Shown here: positions 1 through 8,451 of the stretch, piece after piece
How the letters are laid out: each line of letters begins with the position of its first letter
Position numbering within the stretch: the first letter of the stretch is position 1
Assembly (NCBI RefSeq): GCF_017495225.1
Contig: NZ_JAFEIG010000011.1
Coordinates: 1-64,000 of the forward strand
DNA from: Daejeonella sp.
Lineage (GTDB): Bacteria; Bacteroidota; Bacteroidia; Sphingobacteriales; Sphingobacteriaceae
Reading direction: 5' to 3'
DNA length: 64,000 nucleotides
Translations under genes and position numbers: made by a program
Notes under the pieces: generated by a model
The model's input: only the letters and a program-made list of their open reading frames with translations
What the model was told of the DNA's origin: nothing
Databases searched by the model: none

Positions 1-242
1 CTTTGCCCTTAATGAACCTTAATGTCTTAATGTTAAAAAAGATAAAACCATTAAGAAATTAAGAAACATGAAGACCTTTAACACGCTTTGCCCTTAATGA
101 ACCTTAATGTCTTAATGTTAAAAAAGATAAAACCATTAAGGGATTAAGAAATTAAGAAAATTAAGACCTTTAACACGCTTTGTCCTTAATTAACCTTAAT
201 GTCTTAATGTTTAAAAAGATAAAACCATTAAGGGATTAAGAT
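1..242. repeat. Tandem direct repeats of 85-92 bp built from ATTAAG motifs
   Basis: Three copies begin at about 1, 86 and 178; the third is incomplete. Each starts CTTTGyCCTTAAT, passes through CCTTAATGTCTTAATGTT, then the reverse-oriented arm AACCATTAAGrrATTAAG, and ends TTTAACACG. Within each copy the left arm (CTTAATG repeats) and right arm (CATTAAG repeats) are imperfect inverted repeats, so each unit can fold into a hairpin. The same CATTAAG/CTTAATG motif recurs near 45,980, 46,070 and 46,367, so it is a dispersed family. No reading frame runs through it. Confidence 0.85.
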
Positions 243-334
243 TTAATCAAAGAAATAGTTTTAAGCCTAACAATTTCATTTTCAAGGCATATAATTCTTA
301 AATTCAGGATTATTACCAAGGATAATTTACAAAA

Positions 335-422
335 ATGCACTTTATATTGTGCAATATTTAATAAAATTTGCACATTCAGTTGTGCATTTTTTAATATTAA
401 TTGCATATTCTATTGTGCAATT
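335..422. repeat. Three small TGCA...TGTGCA hairpins, period about 33 bp
   Basis: Three imperfect units carry TGCAC-8-GTGCA (from 335), TGCACA-6-TGTGCA (from 369) and TTGCA-n-TGTGCAA (from 401). The arms are short and the spacers AT-rich. They lie about 100-180 bp upstream of the M23 peptidase gene and could be protein-binding sites or repeat debris; the sequence does not decide. The rest of 242-511 shows nothing recognisable. Confidence 0.45.
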
Positions 423-511
423 AATACAAACAATCTAAAGAAATATCATGCTATTTACATTAAGAATAATGATCTAACAACAATTATATAGCTTTTTAAA
501 GCACATCCAAT

Positions 512-1024
512 TTGACACTAAAAAAAAAATCCTTCCTCCTACTCTTCGTCCTTTTCCTCCTAGGCTTCCTCATCCCACAAAGATTCACGATGCCCGTTGA
601 AGGTGCCACAAAATCGAGCTACCATCCAGATTCTTTTTGGTTTTATCCTTGGGGGAAATCCATAACCCATAAAGGAGTAGATATTTTTGCTAAAAATGGG
701 ACAAATGTGCGTTCATCAACTAGTGGTTTGGTAATATACACCAGACAATTAAGCATGGGTGGAAATGTGGTTTTGGTTTTAGGTCCCAAATGGCGCCTAC
801 ACTATTATGCTCATTTACAAGATATTAAAACATCCCAATTTTCTTGGCTCGATAAAAATGAAATCTTAAGCACGATTGGAACGAGCGGAAATGCCAAAGG
901 AAAAGCACCTCATTTACATTATTCGATTGCAACACCTATCCCCTATTTTTGGCGTTTAGACTCCGATAAACAAGCCTGGATAAAGATATTTTATCTTAAC
1001 CCGATTGTGTATTTGGAGGAATAA
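512..1024 (+). CDS. M23 family (LytM-type) metallopeptidase
   Basis: A predicted exported zinc endopeptidase acting on peptidoglycan cross-links. After a hydrophobic N-terminal segment (residues about 5-22, signal peptide or membrane anchor) comes an M23 domain with HKGVD (the HxxxD zinc motif) near residue 53 and HLHYS (the HxH motif) near residue 136. At 170 aa it is a minimal M23 protein without LysM or SH3 domains. The only start that keeps the hydrophobic segment is TTG at 512; the first in-frame ATG (590) would remove it, so TTG is preferred but uncertain. Its last 175 bp are duplicated at 1815-1988 beyond the DUF4160/DUF2442 pair. Confidence 0.8.
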   Translation: MTLKKKSFLLLFVLFLLGFLIPQRFTMPVEGATKSSYHPDSFWFYPWGKSITHKGVDIFAKNGTNVRSSTSGLVIYTRQLSMGGNVVLVLGPKWRLHYYAHLQDIKTSQFSWLDKNEILSTIGTSGNAKGKAPHLHYSIATPIPYFWRLDSDKQAWIKIFYLNPIVYLEE

Positions 1025-1162
1025 AAACCTGTTTAAACGCACATTAATGAAACGAGTAATCTAATAAACAAGACAAAATACAAAAAAATAAAGTTTAGAT
1101 GAAGATGCATGAACTTACTCTGATTTGGCGAAAAAATTAAAAAACAAATCACGTTAATCTCA

Positions 1163-1193
1163 AATATTTTCAATAAAATATTCGTTAAATTTG
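1163..1193 (+). promoter_or_regulatory. Putative promoter and inverted repeat of the DUF4160-DUF2442 pair
   Basis: AATATTTT-CAAT-AAAATATT (1163-1182) is a perfect 8-bp inverted repeat just upstream of TAAATTTG (1186-1193), which matches the Bacteroidota -7 box TAnnTTTG. The gene starts at 1210, so the leader would be about 10 nt. The repeat is placed where an autoregulatory antitoxin would bind. No clear -33 element is seen. Confidence 0.45.
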
Positions 1194-1209
1194 TATATAT
1201 CTAAAATAG

Positions 1210-1461
1210 ATGCCAACAATTTTATTTATTTACGGCTGGAGATTATTCTTCTATTCAAATGAAGGTTCCGAACCAATTCATGTACATGCGGAAAAAGCTG
1301 ATATGGAATGTAAATATTGGATACTAATTGAAGAAGTTGAAATTAAAGAAGAGTTTGCTTTTAATTTAACTCCAACAGCAAAAAAAGAAATAAAGAAAAT
1401 TATCTATCAACATTTCGACTTAATAATTGAATCTTGGAATAATCACTTTAATTTAAAATAA
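1210..1461 (+). CDS. DUF4160 domain protein (predicted toxin-antitoxin partner)
   Basis: An 83-aa protein opening MPTILFIYGWRLFFYSNEG and continuing EPIHVHAEK, the signature of DUF4160 (Pfam), whose members are nearly always paired with DUF2442. Such pairs are predicted, not proven, type II toxin-antitoxin modules. The HVHAEK motif is the most conserved part of the family and could be a metal or catalytic site; its biochemistry is unknown to me. It lies one base before the DUF2442 gene and has its own putative promoter. The pair sits between two copies of the M23 gene 3' end, which suggests insertion. Confidence 0.8.
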   Translation: MPTILFIYGWRLFFYSNEGSEPIHVHAEKADMECKYWILIEEVEIKEEFAFNLTPTAKKEIKKIIYQHFDLIIESWNNHFNLK

Positions 1462-1462
1462 A

Positions 1463-1693
1463 ATGATTGCAACCCGTAAAATTGAAGATTTAACTTTCGA
1501 TAAAAACACAATGTTTTTAAAGATAGATGGGAAAGTTTTCAGAATATCTATAGAAAGAGCATCTGTGAAATTGGTTCTTGCAAATGACGCGGAAAGAGGA
1601 TTTTATAAAATTTCTCCTTCTGGTTATGGAATACATTGGCCATTAATTGATGAAGATTTATCAATAGATAGTTTAATTGAAATGGCAGAATAA
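1463..1693 (+). CDS. DUF2442 domain protein
   Basis: A 76-aa protein with the DUF2442 pattern: an N-terminal beta-rich segment (LTFDKNTMFLKIDGKVFRI), then a C-terminal part with GIHWPLIDEDLSIDSLI, the family's hallmark W-P-x-IDEDLS motif. DUF2442 proteins usually sit beside DUF4160, as here, and are the presumed DNA- or partner-binding antitoxin half. The start ATG follows the DUF4160 stop by one base, so the two are translationally linked. Function is inferred from pairing only. Confidence 0.8.
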   Translation: MIATRKIEDLTFDKNTMFLKIDGKVFRISIERASVKLVLANDAERGFYKISPSGYGIHWPLIDEDLSIDSLIEMAE

Positions 1694-1814
1694 TTGGGAT
1701 ATTAAATTAGATAAAACCATTTTAATTTTAATAATCAATTTGCCCTCAAGTATTTCCAATTTAATCTTACGCTTGCCCCCTTTATAAACATTCATTAAAA
1801 CAATGCGCTTATTT

Positions 1815-1988
1815 TAGCTCGATAAAAATGAAATCTTAGGCACGGTTGGAACGAGCGGAAATGCCAAAGGAAAAGCACCTCATTTACATTATTCGATTGC
1901 AACACCTATCCCCTATTTTTGGCGTTTAGACTCCGATAAACAAGCCTAGATAAAGATCTTTTATCTTAATCCGATTGGGTATTTGGAA
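1815..1988 (+). pseudogene. Duplicated, decayed 3' fragment of the M23 peptidase gene
   Basis: The stretch matches 845-1018 at a constant offset of 970 bases with only a handful of substitutions (for example AAGCACGATT to AGGCACGGTT). One change converts a Trp codon (TGG near 979) into TAG (near 1949). The fragment lacks the 5' half, including the HxxxD motif, so cannot encode a peptidase. With the intact copy it brackets the DUF4160/DUF2442 pair. The remaining gap from 1989 to 2298 is AT-rich and shows nothing I can name. Confidence 0.85.
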
Positions 1989-2298
1989 TAGGAAAATACC
2001 ATTTACCCAAAAGATAAATATTTTCGATTTAAATATAAATTGATAAAATATTTACATTATTTCATTCTAAATCAGATAATATTATTAATTATTTATAGTT
2101 TAGCGATATAAAATATCTCACGAATTTAACCAAAGAAATCTTCTCAAATGAATGGATGAGGGTGGAAATTTGGCATTAATTTAATATTCGTGTTATCATT
2201 CATTTTAAGATTTTACATGAAACAATAAAGCAGATAAGCTTTTATTTTAATGTAGAAAACCTTTTTTAAGACCTTAAACCATATTGGAGTAAAATTTT

Positions 2299-3957
2299 AT
2301 GAGATCACTAATTATTGCTTTTTTTCTATTGTTACCATTTAGCAATGCAGCACAAGAAAAAGAGATAATTGATGCCTATAACTTAAGATATATTGATAGC
2401 ACCGAATCGTTAAGCATTCAAAAAAGGATTGAATTAGAAGCAAAAGACAGAGAAATTAAATGCATTTCCAACTGCTTTATATCCCTTACCTATCTCAGAC
2501 AAAAAAAACTCTTACTTGCCAAAGAAGCCATTGAAAAGGCCAAAGAAAATATAGCTCAAATTTCCAATGAAAACTCCTTAGGGTATTATTATTACGCGCT
2601 ATACCGCTATAAATATTATATAGATGAATCGGGTTATGAAGAAGATATATTAAAATCTTTAACTCATTTTGAAAAGGCCAAAAATTACACTTTTGCAGCA
2701 TTAAGTGCTATTAGCATTGCGAATTCAGGAGAATTGGTCAACAAAAACTTTTTAGAAAAAGGAATTCGTTATGCAGAACTATCAAATAATAACGACTTAA
2801 AATTAGAAGCTCAAATTTGTGAATCGACTTATCTAAAAGAGCAATTTTATTCAAAGCCAAAAACTATACCCATCGATAAAGTAATTTCTTCATTTGAAAA
2901 GGCTATTCAACTTACTAAAAACCAAACCACTAACAAAATGAATGTGGCGGTGGCTTATCTCAATTATGCCAATTTTTTAGTATCTCAAAATCAAAATGAA
3001 TCCCAAATAATTAACTTAACAGATACCGCCTTGGGCTATGCCGAAAAATATGGAATAGTAAGTGTGGTTAGAAATTGTTATGGTATCAAAGGACTTTTGT
3101 ATCTGAATAAAAATAAGTTAGACGAGGCTGAGAAATCCTTTTTAAAAGGGATTAATTATTTAAAATCATTGCCATTTAAGGAATATTCAACGGAGAAAAA
3201 ATTCTATCAAGATTTAAAGGAAATTTCGGCTAGCAAGAAGGATTTTATTTCTTATCATAAATACGATTTACTATTTCAAGAAGCAACCAATGCGAGCAAT
3301 GCAAACGAAAAGGAAACGGGAATTCAAAATGCCATTGCCAAATATGATTTGAAAGCCAAAGAAGAAAAAATCACACTTTTATCGAAAAAAAATCAATTTA
3401 AAAACGGATTGATTATTGCCTCCCTCCTAGCTCTTTTTCTGGGTTTTGGAATGTTTTTTTATTACTATAAGTCGAACAAAATAAAACACATTTATTCCGA
3501 ACAGAAAAAGCAAAAACTCCAAGAAGAGAAAGAACAAACGCAAAAAGAATTAATAAACAGTGTTCTTCATTTGGAAAAGAAAAACGAAATTTTAAATGAG
3601 CTCAAAAGCCAATTATTGGTACAAAATAAGGAGCAACACGCAACCATTAACAACGCTATTTTTAAAACAATTGACTCTGGTTTAGCTATTGATGATGATT
3701 TTGAGAAATTCAAAAACAATTTCAATACAATTTACCCAGACTTTTTTAATCGCTTACAAGCCAAAGCAAGTCAGTCGCTCACCCAATTAGACCTTAAATA
3801 CTGCGGATTTATACTCATGAAGGTCACAAATAAAGAGATGGCAACTCAAATGAATGTTGAACCTAAGAGCATTCGAATGGCTCGTTACCGAATCAAACAA
3901 AAATTACAACTTTCTAAAGAACAAGATTTAGATGAGTTTATCCAAAGTGCTAAATAA
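2299..3957 (+). CDS. Tetratricopeptide-repeat membrane protein with C-terminal LuxR-like HTH
   Basis: A 552-aa single-protein signalling regulator of a type common in Bacteroidota. It has a signal peptide (residues 1-18, ending SNAAQ), helical TPR-like repeats through about residue 340, one membrane span at about 369-389 (GLIIASLLALFLGFGMFFYY), a cytoplasmic coiled coil (about 395-445, rich in K/E/Q), and a C-terminal helix-turn-helix (about 495-545; DLKYCGFILMKVTNKEMATQ, then SIRMARYRIKQKL) resembling the LuxR/GerE fold. The layout suggests periplasmic TPR input coupled directly to DNA binding. It stands alone; no partner gene is evident. The ligand and targets cannot be read from the sequence. 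Confidence 0.8.
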   Translation: MRSLIIAFFLLLPFSNAAQEKEIIDAYNLRYIDSTESLSIQKRIELEAKDREIKCISNCFISLTYLRQKKLLLAKEAIEKAKENIAQISNENSLGYYYYALYRYKYYIDESGYEEDILKSLTHFEKAKNYTFAALSAISIANSGELVNKNFLEKGIRYAELSNNNDLKLEAQICESTYLKEQFYSKPKTIPIDKVISSFEKAIQLTKNQTTNKMNVAVAYLNYANFLVSQNQNESQIINLTDTALGYAEKYGIVSVVRNCYGIKGLLYLNKNKLDEAEKSFLKGINYLKSLPFKEYSTEKKFYQDLKEISASKKDFISYHKYDLLFQEATNASNANEKETGIQNAIAKYDLKAKEEKITLLSKKNQFKNGLIIASLLALFLGFGMFFYYYKSNKIKHIYSEQKKQKLQEEKEQTQKELINSVLHLEKKNEILNELKSQLLVQNKEQHATINNAIFKTIDSGLAIDDDFEKFKNNFNTIYPDFFNRLQAKASQSLTQLDLKYCGFILMKVTNKEMATQMNVEPKSIRMARYRIKQKLQLSKEQDLDEFIQSAK

Positions 3958-4090
3958 ATCCATTTTCTAGTCTTTACAATAATCTCATTTTCAATAAATT
4001 AAATGTCTTGTAGTCGCTGAATAGACTCCATTTTTTGTCCTGTAGACAACTTATAGACACCCAATTTACCTGCTTTCTACTCCATCGAAA

Positions 4091-4098
4091 TAAATTTG
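4091..4098 (+). promoter_or_regulatory. Putative -7 box (TAAATTTG) of the SPFH operon
   Basis: TAAATTTG matches the Bacteroidota TAnnTTTG -7 element and lies 24 bases before the start codon at 4123. A clear -33 element is not seen. Confidence 0.5.
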
Positions 4099-4122
4099 CT
4101 TCATAATTTAAATACATAAATA

Positions 4123-5073
4123 ATGAAGTTACCTTTTATTGAAATTATAGAAGCCACCACGCCAGATCCTAATCTATTGATGTGGAAATACGCAGATGAA
4201 GACCAAGAGATAAAAAATGGTGCTAAGCTAACGGTTCGTGAAACACAACATGCTATGTTCCTTAATGAGGGGCAGTTAGCTGATGTATTCGGACCAGGAA
4301 TGCACACACTTTCGACAGAAAACATCCCGCTTTTAAGTCGTTTAAAGGGCTGGAAATACGGATTTGAGAGTCCTTTTAAAGCAGATATTTATTTCTTCAA
4401 CACCCATCAATTTATCAATAATAAATGGGGAACTCCAGCACCTATTTTAATGAAAGACCCTGATTTTGGGCAGGTTAGAATCCGTGCTTTTGGCAGTTTC
4501 GACTTCAAAATTGCCGATGTAGCTACTTTTTTCAGGCAATATTGTGGCACCTATATTCAGCTGACACTATTTGAACTTCAAGCTCAATTAAGAGATTTTG
4601 TAGCACCAAAATTTGGCGAAGTTTTGGCAAATCAAAATTTAGCTGTTACCGATGTAGCAGGAAATATTTCAGATTTAAGTAAACGTGTAGAACCCGAGCT
4701 AAAGACATATTTCTCTCAACTAGGGATTGAGCTTACACAATTCATCATTACGAGTGTAACACTTCCAGAAGAGGTTACAGCACATTACGACAAAATGACC
4801 AATATCAATATGGTCAAAGACATGGATAAGTTTACGCAATTCAATACAGCATCGGCCATTGGTGATGGTAAAAGCGGACTTAACGATGCGGTACAACAGG
4901 GTGCTATGCTAAACATGATGATGCAGCAAATGCAACAAAATCAACCAGTTATAGCAGCTGTGGCAGAAGATATTCCTGCAAAGTTAAAGCAGCTAAAAGA
5001 CTTGTTTGATGCCGGTGTTTTAGATGAGGACGAATTCAAAAGCAAAAAATCTGATTTACTAAGCAAATTATAA
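4123..5073 (+). CDS. SPFH/band-7 domain protein with C-terminal SHOCT motif (YdjI-like)
   Basis: A 316-aa protein. Residues about 20-230 form an SPFH (stomatin/flotillin) domain of the YdjI/'virion core protein' type (VRETQHAMFLNEGQLADVFGPG; later RIRAFGSFDFKI and ITSVTLPEE). A Met/Gln-rich low-complexity linker (about 262-280, MLNMMMQQMQQNQ) leads to a C-terminal SHOCT-like hairpin (about 287-316, KLKQLKDLFDAGVLDEDEFK). B. subtilis YdjI carries zinc ribbons at its end; here that part is instead the next gene. There is no membrane span, so membrane contact would be peripheral. It heads a four-gene operon and probably assembles a scaffold for the downstream proteins; a role in envelope stress is inferred from the family. 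Confidence 0.8.
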   Translation: MKLPFIEIIEATTPDPNLLMWKYADEDQEIKNGAKLTVRETQHAMFLNEGQLADVFGPGMHTLSTENIPLLSRLKGWKYGFESPFKADIYFFNTHQFINNKWGTPAPILMKDPDFGQVRIRAFGSFDFKIADVATFFRQYCGTYIQLTLFELQAQLRDFVAPKFGEVLANQNLAVTDVAGNISDLSKRVEPELKTYFSQLGIELTQFIITSVTLPEEVTAHYDKMTNINMVKDMDKFTQFNTASAIGDGKSGLNDAVQQGAMLNMMMQQMQQNQPVIAAVAEDIPAKLKQLKDLFDAGVLDEDEFKSKKSDLLSKL

Positions 5074-5077
5074 TTTG

Positions 5078-5329
5078 ATGGACGAAAAAAAACCACTTTC
5101 ATTCATAGAGAAAATGAAGTTGAAAGCTCAGAGTCAAAAATCGTACGGAATTGACGAATCATTCGCCTTTAAAGAAGCTAAGCTGGATGCCGAAAATTGC
5201 CCCAATTGTGGTGCCGGTAGAGCCAAACAAGATGGCTTAACACATTGTGGCTATTGTGGCCATGAATTTATAGCTATCACCCTGACCGATGGCCTATTCC
5301 TAAAAAAAGAAGACAATTCACAACACTAA
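5078..5329 (+). CDS. Small double-CxxC zinc-ribbon protein
   Basis: An 83-aa protein with CPNCG (near residue 36) and CGYCG (near residue 54), a rubredoxin-type zinc ribbon. The upstream half is basic and polar, and there is no membrane segment. A TTG at 5075 precedes this ATG, but ATG at 5078 is the more natural start, four bases after the SPFH stop codon. In related Firmicute clusters (ydjG/ydjI) zinc ribbons are fused to the SPFH protein or its partners; here the ribbon is free-standing. Probably a protein-protein adaptor in this module. Confidence 0.7.
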   Translation: MDEKKPLSFIEKMKLKAQSQKSYGIDESFAFKEAKLDAENCPNCGAGRAKQDGLTHCGYCGHEFIAITLTDGLFLKKEDNSQH

Positions 5330-5333
5330 AATT

Positions 5334-6284
5334 ATGTTCGGATTATTTAATAAAAAAGATGCTGATAACAATACTTCTGTTTCGGCAGAGTGGTTAGCAC
5401 AAATTCATGAAAACCAACAACGTTTTTTTGATTTCTTAGACAAAATAGAAGTCCGAATGCAAGAACTCACCGATGCAGCCATTCCCGAACTGACGGAAAT
5501 GCGCAATAATACGGAAGAGAGTTTCAAAATGGATTTTCATCGCATGAAGTCGGGTATAGATGGACAGATGGAGAACATTCGTAAAAAGGTATATGATGTA
5601 CATGATGATAAAATTTTGGATCTGTACCATGAAATAAAACATAACTATTCGCCTAAAGATAAGGAGCGAGATCTGCTTGATACTTTCCGTACAGATTGTA
5701 GAAACCGATACAACATATTTGAAGAGAAATATCAAGTCTGCTCGAATGCAATTAATGCCACAGACTATGAAGATTATGAAATTGCGTATCAAAAAGTATT
5801 AGACGAGTATGCTGCGATTAAGGATAAATTTAATTGCAAACAATGTGGAAGCCCTATTTCTATCGAGAAAATATTCTTTATCAATGTGCATTTGAACTGT
5901 TCGGCCTGTCAAACACAAAACACCTTTGAACCTAGTACTCAGGCCCGAATGGTACAACATTTTGCACAAGACTTGGCTCAACAGCGTGCAGCTGATTTGT
6001 ATGAAAAATACCAAAAAGAAGATGAAAAAGAACGTTTCCATTATCATGAAATGCACCCGCTAAAATTGAGCTTGAATTTTGAAAAAGATTCTAAAATTAA
6101 AGCTGAAGTTGAAGCCAAAATCGCTGATTTAGAAGCCAAAAGGCAAGAATCAATCAAAAACACACCTTTATTTAGAAAGGAATATTTGCATAAAAAATTT
6201 GCTGAATGGAAAAAAATTATTCCCGATTTAGCAGACCATCTCGAAACCCGATTGCAAAATGAATTGGCAAACATTGAAGAATAA
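5334..6284 (+). CDS. Coiled-coil protein with central zinc ribbon, SPFH-module partner
   Basis: A 316-aa protein. It begins MFGLFNKKD, a short amphipathic stretch like the membrane-touching N-termini of PspA-type proteins, followed by long helical, charged segments (about 20-160). A zinc ribbon (CKQCG near 168 and CSAC near 188) sits mid-protein, and helical K/E-rich sequence follows to the end. I recognise no catalytic motif. It starts four bases after the zinc-ribbon gene, so co-translation is likely. By context it may be the filament or lattice-forming partner of the SPFH protein; that is inference. Confidence 0.65.
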   Translation: MFGLFNKKDADNNTSVSAEWLAQIHENQQRFFDFLDKIEVRMQELTDAAIPELTEMRNNTEESFKMDFHRMKSGIDGQMENIRKKVYDVHDDKILDLYHEIKHNYSPKDKERDLLDTFRTDCRNRYNIFEEKYQVCSNAINATDYEDYEIAYQKVLDEYAAIKDKFNCKQCGSPISIEKIFFINVHLNCSACQTQNTFEPSTQARMVQHFAQDLAQQRAADLYEKYQKEDEKERFHYHEMHPLKLSLNFEKDSKIKAEVEAKIADLEAKRQESIKNTPLFRKEYLHKKFAEWKKIIPDLADHLETRLQNELANIEE

Positions 6285-6323
6285 CACCAAAATAAATCAT
6301 TAATAAATCCAAAAAACACAATT

Positions 6324-7268
6324 ATGTTCAAAAAACTATTTGGCTCTAACACGGGCAAAGAAGAAGTAAATCAAAATGCACAAAATCAAAATTTAAACTC
6401 AGATGAGACTAATGATTTTGACAGTGAATACGAAGAAACAGAATACGACCCAGAAACGCTTCATGGAACCCATTACGATGTAGATGATTTCGAAGAAGAA
6501 GTTGAACGTTTGGCACAAGCTTGGATTGAACAAGAAGACATTACGAGCCAAAGCGAGATCAACAATGTGTTTTTCAACTACCGTAGAGATGTATATATGG
6601 CTTGGAATCAGTGCGATTCAGATCAATATATTCGCTTCGACCAACGCAATTCAATGGCACATCATGGGATAGCAAGTATGGGAAATACGGTTGAGGATGA
6701 GAGCAACCCACTTTTAGCGCCAGTTCACGGAATTGCATTGAGAGATTACGCAGCTATTTGTGCCAAATTAGGTTCGGGTGTAGCAGAAGATGAAATCTAC
6801 AAAGCCTTCGGAATTGATGCCACCATTTGGGGTGAATTAAACACCATTTGGCCTGCAAGAATGGCAGAAGACACTACTTTTAGCGTTTCCGTTTTGTTTG
6901 GTCAATATTTTGGTGAAGCTGATCAACACCCAAAACTTCAAGGAATTAAAACTAATTTATCTGAAGAAGGTGAAGCCAATTTAGAACGATTGAAAAACGA
7001 CCCCTATTTCTACTATGAACTTACAGGTGCACGCCAGGCGGCTTACGAATATGGTATGGACGGCGCACAGTGGATTTTGGATAATTTTGGAATCGGTTTA
7101 GGTGATTTTCAATCCGTAGCCATGAAATATATGGAATTACAAAACCAGAATTTCGATTCTAATGTAGTACTTCATTACCACGAATACCAAGATGAAAAAC
7201 AAGCTGAATACGCCGAAAAATTCGCAGCCGAACAAGGTGGAAATGTGGCTGATGATGTAGAGTTTTAA
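6324..7268 (+). CDS. Conserved hypothetical acidic protein of the SPFH module (DUF6620-like)
   Basis: A 314-aa, strongly acidic protein opening MFKKLFGSN, which resembles the amphipathic start of the preceding gene, then an acidic linker (about 20-65). The rest is alpha-helical, with repeated short blocks (IALRDYAAICAKLGSG; AARMAEDTTF-like helices; QAAYEYGMDGAQWILDNFGI). I recall similar proteins filed under DUF6620, with modest certainty. No catalytic site is visible. It is the last gene of the 4.1-7.3 kb operon, 39 bases after the coiled-coil gene, and is followed by a large hairpin. Confidence 0.6.
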   Translation: MFKKLFGSNTGKEEVNQNAQNQNLNSDETNDFDSEYEETEYDPETLHGTHYDVDDFEEEVERLAQAWIEQEDITSQSEINNVFFNYRRDVYMAWNQCDSDQYIRFDQRNSMAHHGIASMGNTVEDESNPLLAPVHGIALRDYAAICAKLGSGVAEDEIYKAFGIDATIWGELNTIWPARMAEDTTFSVSVLFGQYFGEADQHPKLQGIKTNLSEEGEANLERLKNDPYFYYELTGARQAAYEYGMDGAQWILDNFGIGLGDFQSVAMKYMELQNQNFDSNVVLHYHEYQDEKQAEYAEKFAAEQGGNVADDVEF

Positions 7269-7305
7269 TAATTAAAGCCTTCAAAAAAGGCTAGAATTTA
7301 TATTT

Positions 7306-7362
7306 AATCTCCCATTTGAATAGATAAAAGCACTGCTTTTTATTGATTTCATTTGGGAGATT
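7306..7362 (+). terminator. Long imperfect hairpin after the SPFH operon
   Basis: Outer arms AATCTCCC (7306-7313) and GGGAGATT (7355-7362) enclose an inner AAAAGCA-C-TGCTTTT stem around 7331. It lies 38 bases after the operon's stop codon and is followed by TCTTTGCTT, a weak T-tract. The remaining gap to 7631 is AT-rich without other visible structure. Confidence 0.5.
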
Positions 7363-7631
7363 CTTTGCTTAAATCCATAAAGCAGGCTGAAATAAGCAAC
7401 ATCATTGCTTAAAATAAAAACATTAATTAATCTCAATGCTAATCAAATTTAGCAACTCATAATTTGATACCAAAGCCCAGGTACAAGCCCGATAAATAGC
7501 ATGTTTAATCGCGAAAAAATCAAACTCTACAAAAAGGAATACTGAATAATAGAAAGACAAGAACAAAACACAATCAAATACAGCATTTTTGCATATTTTT
7601 ACGCTTAATCCCCAAAAATTAAGCCACATTA

Positions 7632-8306
7632 ATGGAAAAATATTTCTACAAAATAGTAGATAACATAGACTTCGTTTGGAAAGTTGAAAGCATCATAAAC
7701 GATCCTTACAAACAAAATGAAATAGATTTTGGGCTTTATGCATGCAATAAGCGTCTATTTAACCCCTATATTTTTAATAGTCTTGAGGATTTTGAAAAAC
7801 ATGAGCTATTAACAAGCTACAAAGAAATAAAATCCGACCAAATCAATGACGATAAATGTTATTTTGACAAGAGCATCGGACTATTACATAAAGACGATTA
7901 TTGGCATAATCTCTACGCCTTAAGACAAGTAAATTGTTTGGATGAAATGGCTCCAATTGTATTTGGTAATAGTACTGATCAAGAGGACTTTATCACAGAA
8001 AAAGATAGAGAATTATATTTGAAATTAATGTCTTGCGGTCAAGATACTGGCCAAAAAATTTACCAGACTGCCCACAACTATTTTAAATCTCTATGGGAAT
8101 TTGATGAGTTTTTTGCTAAAACAAAGCTAGATACCCTCGAAAAATTTCTTCCCACACTAGAACTCCAAGCTATTTATTTGAAGTATGAAGAAGATGAAAA
8201 TACCGAAATTGCTACGGTAGTTTTTAGACCTTCATGGGATCTTGAACATGGATTGGCTATTCTACTTAAGCTCAACACGATGGAAGTAACATTATACGAG
8301 GACTAA
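7632..8306 (+). CDS. Hypothetical protein, possibly DUF6985-like C-terminus
   Basis: A 224-aa soluble, acidic protein without signal peptide or membrane segment. The last 40 residues (VVFRPSWDLEHGLAILLKL) recall the WDxEHGLG pattern of DUF6985 proteins, which turn up beside polymorphic-toxin immunity genes; this is a weak resemblance. No partner toxin is adjacent, and it stands alone between the SPFH module and the lipid A pair. The start ATG follows a run with no obvious ribosome site, as usual in this phylum. Confidence 0.45.
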   Translation: MEKYFYKIVDNIDFVWKVESIINDPYKQNEIDFGLYACNKRLFNPYIFNSLEDFEKHELLTSYKEIKSDQINDDKCYFDKSIGLLHKDDYWHNLYALRQVNCLDEMAPIVFGNSTDQEDFITEKDRELYLKLMSCGQDTGQKIYQTAHNYFKSLWEFDEFFAKTKLDTLEKFLPTLELQAIYLKYEEDENTEIATVVFRPSWDLEHGLAILLKLNTMEVTLYED

Positions 8307-8352
8307 GAAATTTTACAACAGACAAAAATTAATAAAGGAATTGAACGTTTAT

Positions 8353-8360
8353 TAAATTTG
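8353..8360 (+). promoter_or_regulatory. Putative -7 box upstream of the PAP2/eptA pair
   Basis: TAAATTTG fits TAnnTTTG and lies 92 bases before the GTG start at 8452, giving an untranslated leader of about 85 nt. Confidence 0.35.
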
Positions 8361-8451
8361 GATAATTTATTTTTAGCATGTCCAATAAAATAATTTATGC
8401 ATCAAAAATTTATCTTTATAATAAAAATTAGATTTTAACATCAAAAATAGA

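Noticed and set aside
2495..2701. Minus-strand reading frames inside conserved genes
   Set aside because: These are shadows of genes supported on the opposite strand by signal peptides, motifs or family features.
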